Source: Candidatus Gastranaerophilales bacterium
Lineage (GTDB): Bacteria > Cyanobacteriota > Vampirovibrionia > Gastranaerophilales > Gastranaerophilaceae
NCBI GenBank assembly: GCA_944326475.1
Contig: CALVEC010000003.1
Location: forward strand, 62,001 to 126,000
DNA: 64,000 nucleotides
Direction: 5' to 3'
This document shows positions 59,286-64,000 of the stretch, one piece after another. Both the position numbers and the translations under genes were made by a program. The notes under the pieces were generated by a model that saw only the letters and a program-made list of their open reading frames with translations, was not told where the DNA came from and did no database searches. The number at the start of each line of letters is the position of its first letter. Position 1 is the stretch's first letter.

Positions 59286-60203
59286 GTGATAGGAGAAATT
59301 AAAGATATATTAGTGTCTCAACTTCAAACGATTAACTGGTCGTTTACTTTAACGAACGTATCTGAAGTTCTTGTTATCTTTTTGATTCTCTTTGTTATCT
59401 ACAAAAAATTTATAAAAGGCACGCAGTCGGAAAAACTTGTTAAAGGTATATTTATACTGCTTTTAACCTGGTTGTTCAGTGAATTTTTGATAAAAATTAA
59501 TCTTCAAATTCTCGGTGTTTTCTTAAGAACTATGATAAATATTATCATGTTTGGTGCTGTTATTATTTTCCAGCCGGAAATAAGAAAATTTCTCGGTTAT
59601 CTTGGGCAATCAAATTTCTTTAATAATACGTTTTTTGGCAAGAAAGAAACAAAGCATATTAAAAAAGTAAATGTTATAAAAGAGCTGATTGAGTCTGTAA
59701 AATATTTGTCAAAGACAAAAACGGGTGCTTTAATGGTTCTGGAACGTTCAGATGAAGCCAATACATACTCGGATGTCGGAACACAAATTGACGGAATATT
59801 GTCTACAGAGCTTATTTTGACACTGTTTCACCCTAACACTCCGCTTCATGACGGAGCTGTGGTGATTGCGGATGAAAAGATAAAGTCAGCAGGTGTTCTT
59901 TTGCCGTTGACGGAAGATCCGAAACTTAGCTGGAAATACGGAACACGTCACAGGGCAGCGATTGGGATGAGTGAAGTTTCTGATTCAGCATGTCTTGTCG
60001 TATCGGAAGAAACAGGTGATATTTCCATTGCGCTGGACGGTACTTTAAAAAAATATGAAGACATTACAACCCTTAAACATGACCTTGAGATTCTGCTTGG
60101 TTATTCAGAAGATGACGAGGTCGAAGAAAACAAAACAATGTTTAACTTCATAAAAATAAAAACAAAAAAACAAAATACTCAAAACGATAAGCTGGCAAAA
60201 TGA
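59286..60203 (+). CDS. cdaA: Diadenylate cyclase CdaA (c-di-AMP synthase)
   Basis: The 305-residue protein has three N-terminal membrane helices (residues 25-100) and a DisA-N cyclase domain. The active-site motifs are DGAVVIADEKIKSAGVLLPL and GTRHRAAIGMSEVSDSACLVVSEETG. It makes cyclic di-AMP, which controls potassium and osmotic balance. It starts with GTG preceded by AAGGA. The partner CdaR is not adjacent. It overlaps eda by four bases, an unusual pairing. Confidence 0.94.
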   Translation: MIGEIKDILVSQLQTINWSFTLTNVSEVLVIFLILFVIYKKFIKGTQSEKLVKGIFILLLTWLFSEFLIKINLQILGVFLRTMINIIMFGAVIIFQPEIRKFLGYLGQSNFFNNTFFGKKETKHIKKVNVIKELIESVKYLSKTKTGALMVLERSDEANTYSDVGTQIDGILSTELILTLFHPNTPLHDGAVVIADEKIKSAGVLLPLTEDPKLSWKYGTRHRAAIGMSEVSDSACLVVSEETGDISIALDGTLKKYEDITTLKHDLEILLGYSEDDEVEENKTMFNFIKIKTKKQNTQNDKLAK

Positions 60204-60811
60204 ATCCTATTGAATTTATTACAAAAAACAAAATATATGCGGTTGTACGGGCAGAAACGTCGGATGAAGTGGTAAAAATTGCGGAAGCTATAATAAGAGG
60301 CGGTATTAAAGCAATTGAGGTTACTGTAGAAAAGGGAGCATTGCTTCCGGCAGTAAAAGAACTTTCAAAGAATAAGGATATAGTTGTTACCGCAGGCGGT
60401 ATAATCACCGCAAAACGCGCTCAGGAGGCGATTGATAACGGTGCTGATATAATTGTCTCTCCTGTTTTGCAAAACGGTCTGATAAAATATTGCGTAGGTG
60501 CCGGAGTCCCGCATATAGCTACGGTTACAACCCAGAATGAGGCATATATGGCGTGGCGTGCAAGAATACCGCTTATTAAAATTTCTCCCGCAAAATCAAT
60601 GGGGCAGGTGACTTATCTTGAGGATTTATTAAGACCTATGCCGTTCTTGAATCTCATGCCCGCAGGCGGTATAACACATGAAACTTTCGCGGACTACCTT
60701 AAAGCCGGTGCTGCTGCAGTGGCTCTCGGTCGTTGTTTGTATCGTGATATTACCGTTGAAGAAACAGAGCGTCGTGCTGCATTTGCGGTTGAGACCCTGA
60801 AAAATTTATAA
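60200..60811 (+). CDS. eda: KDPG/KHG aldolase
   Basis: This 203-residue class I aldolase cleaves 2-keto-3-deoxy-6-phosphogluconate or 4-hydroxy-2-oxoglutarate. The Glu base is in IKAIEVTVEKG, and the Schiff-base lysine is in PLIKISPAKSMG (usually xxKFFPA). NLMPAGGITHETFADYLKAGAAAVALG binds phosphate. It overlaps cdaA. No edd gene is nearby, so the aldolase may serve sugar-acid breakdown rather than a full Entner-Doudoroff pathway. Confidence 0.92.
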   Translation: MNPIEFITKNKIYAVVRAETSDEVVKIAEAIIRGGIKAIEVTVEKGALLPAVKELSKNKDIVVTAGGIITAKRAQEAIDNGADIIVSPVLQNGLIKYCVGAGVPHIATVTTQNEAYMAWRARIPLIKISPAKSMGQVTYLEDLLRPMPFLNLMPAGGITHETFADYLKAGAAAVALGRCLYRDITVEETERRAAFAVETLKNL

Positions 60812-60818
60812 GGGATTT

Positions 60819-61067
60819 TTAGCTTTGTTCGCCTGCAGGTGCAAAGGCTATAATATATTCGTCGCAGATACACATTTTGTCATGGTGTACGGGTTCATTT
60901 TCTTTGTTGTGATACACTAAATCTACATTTTCGAGTACAACAACATCTTCTGCATCTGCTTTTTCATCAAGACAACCGCAAGCACAAAACTTAGGGGTGC
61001 ATATATTTATGCGTTTTTTACAGTCGCATCCAAGACTCTTTTTTATTTTATCTCTTTTCCCGAACAT
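60819..61067 (-). CDS. Small cysteine-rich protein
   Basis: The 82-residue protein has two cysteine groups, GCDCKKRINICTPKFCACGC in the first half and MCICDEY near the end, with an acidic segment between (DEKADAEDVVVLENVD). The pattern suggests metal binding, as zinc or an Fe-S site. GAGGAA lies upstream of the ATG. No family is recognised. It is convergent with eda and divergent from dut. Confidence 0.6.
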   Translation of the reverse strand: MFGKRDKIKKSLGCDCKKRINICTPKFCACGCLDEKADAEDVVVLENVDLVYHNKENEPVHHDKMCICDEYIIAFAPAGEQS

Positions 61068-61172
61068 AAATTCCTCCTTTTTTTATAAAATACATTTCTT
61101 TTGATATACAAACATTCCCTGCAAGACTTAATCCTTTAACTTTAAAAATTCACGATGTCATAAACCGCGGAT

Positions 61173-61200
61173 TTGTAATTTTATGTCATTAAAGTATAAT
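61173..61200 (+). promoter_or_regulatory. Promoter of dut giving a nearly leaderless mRNA
   Basis: TTGTAA (61173-61178) and TATAAT (61195-61200) are 16 bases apart. The dut start codon begins seven bases after the -10 box, about where transcription should start, and no ribosome binding site fits between them. Confidence 0.65.
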
Positions 61201-61206
61201 TAATAT

Positions 61207-61656
61207 ATGAATAAAGTAGTTGTAAAATTTTTAAAATTACATGCGGATGTTGTGATTCCTGAATATCAGACAGAAGGGGCGTCAGGCATGGATTTGTGTG
61301 CATATATAGAAGAACCGTTGACTCTCAAACCAATGGAAAGAAGGCTTGTGCCGACCGGTTTGAAAATGGAATTGCCCAAAGGATATGAAGCACAAGTCAG
61401 ACCTCGTTCAGGTATGTCGATAAAACACGGTATTACATTAATAAACTGCGTCGGAACTGTTGATGAAGATTACAGAGGGGAAATTTGCGTACCTGTTGTA
61501 AATTTATCTTCGGAACAATACACAATAAATAATGGGGATAGGATTGCGCAAATGGTTATTGCGCCAGTGACCAAAGCTGTTGTTGAAGTTTCTGATGACT
61601 TGAGTACGACCTCCAGAGGCGCCGGCGGCTTCGGTTCAACCGGTTACAAGGGGTAA
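61207..61656 (+). CDS. dut: dUTP diphosphatase
   Basis: This 149-residue trimeric enzyme hydrolyses dUTP to dUMP, keeping uracil out of DNA and feeding thymidylate synthesis. All five motifs are seen: ASGMDLCAY, RPRSGMS, INCVGTVDEDYRGEI, GDRIAQMVI and RGAGGFGSTG. The next gene starts two bases after its stop. The start lies so close to the -10 box that the message may be leaderless. Confidence 0.97.
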   Translation: MNKVVVKFLKLHADVVIPEYQTEGASGMDLCAYIEEPLTLKPMERRLVPTGLKMELPKGYEAQVRPRSGMSIKHGITLINCVGTVDEDYRGEICVPVVNLSSEQYTINNGDRIAQMVIAPVTKAVVEVSDDLSTTSRGAGGFGSTGYKG

Positions 61657-61658
61657 AC

Positions 61659-62285
61659 ATGAATAAACTCGCTGTTTTTGACTTTGATTCAACTCTTATG
61701 GACGGAGAAACTATTGAATTTTTTGCTGAAACAATCGGGATAAGAGACTGCGTAGCAAAAATCACCAAAGAAGCAATGGAAGGGCGCCTGGATTTCTTTG
61801 AAAGTTTAACAAAACGGGTTGCACTTTTAAAAGGGGTAAGTGTCTCTTTGATAGATGATATTTCCCACAACCTTCCATACATGCCCGGTGCTGCTGAAAC
61901 AATAAAGTCTTTGAAATCATTAGGTTATACGGTGGTGTGTTTTAGCGGCGGTTTTAGAAATGCGACTTCTTATGCAAAAAATATTCTCGGATACGACGCG
62001 GAATTTGCGAATATACTCCATTCTAAAGACGGTATCTTGACGGGGCTTGTAGGCGGCGAGATGATGTTTTCGGACAGTAAAGGCAAAATGCTTGAACGTT
62101 TGCAATCAATTTTAAAGGTATCAAAAAATGATACAATAGCAGTCGGAGACGGGGCTAATGATTTGAGTATGTTCAAGCATGCCGGCACAAGGGTTGCATT
62201 TTGCGCAAAAGAAATTGTCAAAAAAAATGCTGATATAATCATTGAAGAAAAAAATCTGACCGCAATATTGGATAATTTGAAATGA
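61659..62285 (+). CDS. HAD phosphatase, phosphoserine phosphatase-like
   Basis: This 208-residue HAD protein has motif I VFDFDSTLMDGET, motif II VVCFSGGFRNAT, and motifs III/IV in KGKMLERLQSILK and VAVGDGANDLSMFKHAG-type sequence. The layout and size match SerB-type phosphoserine phosphatases, which make serine. The family is firm and the exact substrate likely but not certain. It overlaps the SulP gene by four bases (ATGA). Confidence 0.85.
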   Translation: MNKLAVFDFDSTLMDGETIEFFAETIGIRDCVAKITKEAMEGRLDFFESLTKRVALLKGVSVSLIDDISHNLPYMPGAAETIKSLKSLGYTVVCFSGGFRNATSYAKNILGYDAEFANILHSKDGILTGLVGGEMMFSDSKGKMLERLQSILKVSKNDTIAVGDGANDLSMFKHAGTRVAFCAKEIVKKNADIIIEEKNLTAILDNLK

Positions 62286-63949
62286 GTTTAAAAGAAAAAA
62301 CGTTATCTTTTTTTGATTTTTTAAAGGGAGAAACAGTAGGAGGGATTATTGCCGCTGTTGTTGCAATGCCTCAGGCGTTAGCTTTTGGGGTTGCTGCAGG
62401 GTTTGGTGCAATAGCCGGTATGTGGGGTGCTGTTATTTTGAGTATCACTGCCGGTATTATCGGGTCAAACATACCTATAATCTCCGGTCCGACCGGACCT
62501 TGTACAATTGCGCTTGCTTCTATCCTTTCTGCACAAGGGTTTGGAATTGAGAAAGCGCTGCTTATTCTTTTTATGGCTGCAGTAATTCAGGTTTTAATTG
62601 CCGCAACAAAGCTTTCTGATATTGTAAAATACGTGCCCTATCCTGTTATATCCGGGTTTATGAACGGTGTCGGAAGTATACTTATAATTATGCAGCTAAA
62701 ACCGTTGCTCGGACATGCTTTAAGCCCTACTGTCATTGATACGGTGAAAACACTGCCTTCAGCGTTTTATGATGTGAACTTTGCTGCTTTGGGGCTTGGT
62801 GTATTAACGCTGTTGATATGTTTTTTGATTCCCCCTGCCTTGAACAGATATTTGCCGGCACAGCTTGCGGCTCTTGTTGTCGGTACTGCGGTTTCTGTTG
62901 TTTTTAATTTTGATGTGGAGCGAATTTCTAATATATCACTTGTACTGCCGTCTATGCAGCTCCCTCATTTTTCTGCGGATTTAGTCAGAGAGTTCTTTCC
63001 GTACGCTTTGATACTTGCAATTGTTGCTTCATCAGAGAGTCTTTTGACCGGGCTTGTCGCTGATTCTTTAACAAAAACAAACAGCAGTTCAAGACGACTG
63101 CTTGCTTCTCAGGGAGTTGGCAATCTTTTTTGTGCGTTAACGGGTTCTTTATACGGTGCTGCTGCTACAATGAGAACTGCCGCGGCAATAAAAAACGGAG
63201 CACAAACCAGATGGTCAACGATAATCAGCGGATTAGTACTCCTTTTAATACTGTTAAAATTCGGTTCTTTAGCTTCATTGATTCCGCTCTCTGTTCTTGC
63301 CGGAATACTTATAAAGATAGGTTATGACATAATCGATACAAAATTTTTAAAGGTTATTAAATATGCACCGAAAGATGATTTGTTTGTGTTGTTGATTGTA
63401 TTTTTATTGACAGTTTTCTATAATCTGATTTTTGCTGTTGCAAGCGGGATTATACTGGCATCTCTGCTTTACGCCAAAAGGTGCGCTGATTCAACAAATC
63501 TCGGTATCAAAGATGTTAATGACAAGGATATTATGAAATACGAGGCGGCACTTGAAAAGAGTTCTGACCATAAGATACGTGTTGTTCATATTAACGGGCA
63601 GTTCTTTTTTGGCAGTGCAACAAGAGTTGTTTCTTATTTTGATGAGCTTCTCGGAACAAAATATCTTATACTTAACTATGAATCTGACCATGCTCTCGAT
63701 ATTTCTGCTGTTTTTGCGCTTGAGGATATAATAGTAAGGCTGCAGGAACAAAAAATTCATGTAATGCTTGTAATAAAAAGCGAAACAGTTGCGCAGCAGT
63801 TGAAAAACCTTAAAATAACCAATCAAATAGGAGATGATTGCATTTTTTATGATGAAAAAGATGCTGTGGAGGTTGCGAAAAAACTTATAAAGACAAAAAT
63901 AAATGCAAAATCCAAAGTGCATTTCCCATTCTGGCATATACATCACTAA
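62282..63949 (+). CDS. SulP family anion transporter
   Basis: The 555-residue membrane protein has the SulP/SLC26 core of many helices: VVAMPQALAFGVAAGFGAIAGMWGA, SGPTGPCTIALASIL, PYPVISGFMNGVGSILI and LIPLSVLAGILIKIGYDIID. A C-terminal STAS domain follows (about residues 430-545, including FGSATRVVSYFDELLG). It carries sulfate, bicarbonate or another anion by proton or sodium coupling; the BicA-type role known in cyanobacteria is possible. It is coupled to the upstream phosphatase gene and followed by a hairpin. Confidence 0.9.
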   Translation: MSLKEKTLSFFDFLKGETVGGIIAAVVAMPQALAFGVAAGFGAIAGMWGAVILSITAGIIGSNIPIISGPTGPCTIALASILSAQGFGIEKALLILFMAAVIQVLIAATKLSDIVKYVPYPVISGFMNGVGSILIIMQLKPLLGHALSPTVIDTVKTLPSAFYDVNFAALGLGVLTLLICFLIPPALNRYLPAQLAALVVGTAVSVVFNFDVERISNISLVLPSMQLPHFSADLVREFFPYALILAIVASSESLLTGLVADSLTKTNSSSRRLLASQGVGNLFCALTGSLYGAAATMRTAAAIKNGAQTRWSTIISGLVLLLILLKFGSLASLIPLSVLAGILIKIGYDIIDTKFLKVIKYAPKDDLFVLLIVFLLTVFYNLIFAVASGIILASLLYAKRCADSTNLGIKDVNDKDIMKYEAALEKSSDHKIRVVHINGQFFFGSATRVVSYFDELLGTKYLILNYESDHALDISAVFALEDIIVRLQEQKIHVMLVIKSETVAQQLKNLKITNQIGDDCIFYDEKDAVEVAKKLIKTKINAKSKVHFPFWHIHH

Positions 63950-63950
63950 A

Positions 63951-63981
63951 AAACGGCTATGCAAATATTGCATAACCGTTT
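63951..63981. terminator. Terminator hairpin after the SulP gene
   Basis: AAACGG-C-TATGCAA (63951-63964) and TTGCATA-A-CCGTTT (63968-63981) pair over 13 bp with one mismatch and a 3-base loop. A good U run follows only on the minus strand, so it may mainly serve a convergent gene beyond the window. Confidence 0.8.
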
Positions 63982-64000
63982 AAAAAACATATTAACTGCA

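Overview
The window is AT-rich bacterial chromosome, coding on both strands, from a fermentative, Gram-negative, flagellated and probably gut-associated organism. The best fit is the non-photosynthetic cyanobacterial relatives (Vampirovibrionia/Melainabacteria, order Gastranaerophilales). The supporting signs are a ribosomal protein L34 that starts RTLEGT and carries VSGFRARM and KGRHRL as in cyanobacteria, an lpxD-lpxC-fabZ-lpxA lipid A operon, FliR and a FliA/WhiG sigma factor, [FeFe] hydrogenases with the redox regulator Rex, and several lineage-type proteins of unknown function. The lineage is an inference from these signs; no database was searched.

Region 1 (0-6 kb) holds fliR and, convergent to it, a nuoJKLMN block without nuoA-I beside it. 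Its antiporter-like subunits look degraded: NuoL is only 386 residues and several channel residues are replaced in NuoM and NuoN. Region 2 (6-23 kb) is mostly housekeeping: hisD, rnpA, rpmH, proC, fliA/whiG, dapB, ispF, a MEMO-AMMECR1 fusion, a dCMP deaminase family protein, HU, rex, pepA and pgk. It also contains a pilin-like protein ending in a phage tail-collar-like segment, and an uncharacterised three-gene zinc ribbon/FHA-like/VWA module. Region 3 (23.7-28.6 kb) is a five-gene hydrogenase operon. It pairs a catalytic group-B-like [FeFe] hydrogenase with a sensory, PAS-containing HydS-like hydrogenase, a PP2C/SpoIIE phosphatase and two thioredoxin-like [2Fe-2S] proteins.

Region 4 (28.8-49.5 kb) is accessory-rich. 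It has a CCG-domain Fe-S protein divergent from two zinc alcohol dehydrogenases, a calpain-like protease, purD-ylxR, and an unusual tRNA-Asp locus. There a strong promoter reads through three perfect 89-bp tandem repeats before the tRNA. Each repeat holds the first 11 nt of the tRNA and an antisense copy of part of its D-arm. Next come a YDKYGRK-repeat secreted protein with an inverted relic beside it, a pair of DUF262 genes (one with a DUF1524-like nuclease end) separated by a structured spacer, two YkgJ-type cysteine-cluster proteins, a coiled-coil protein and a CtpA protease.

Region 5 (49.5-64 kb) is again housekeeping: a sugar nucleotidyltransferase, DAHP synthase, a TPR protein, dGTPase, lpxD-lpxC-fabZ-lpxA, lysA, cdaA (c-di-AMP synthesis), eda, dut, a phosphoserine-phosphatase-like HAD protein and a SulP transporter.

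The most unusual items are the tRNA-Asp leader array, the paired DUF262 locus with its structured spacer, and the degenerate complex I membrane arm. All alignments and foldings were done by eye.
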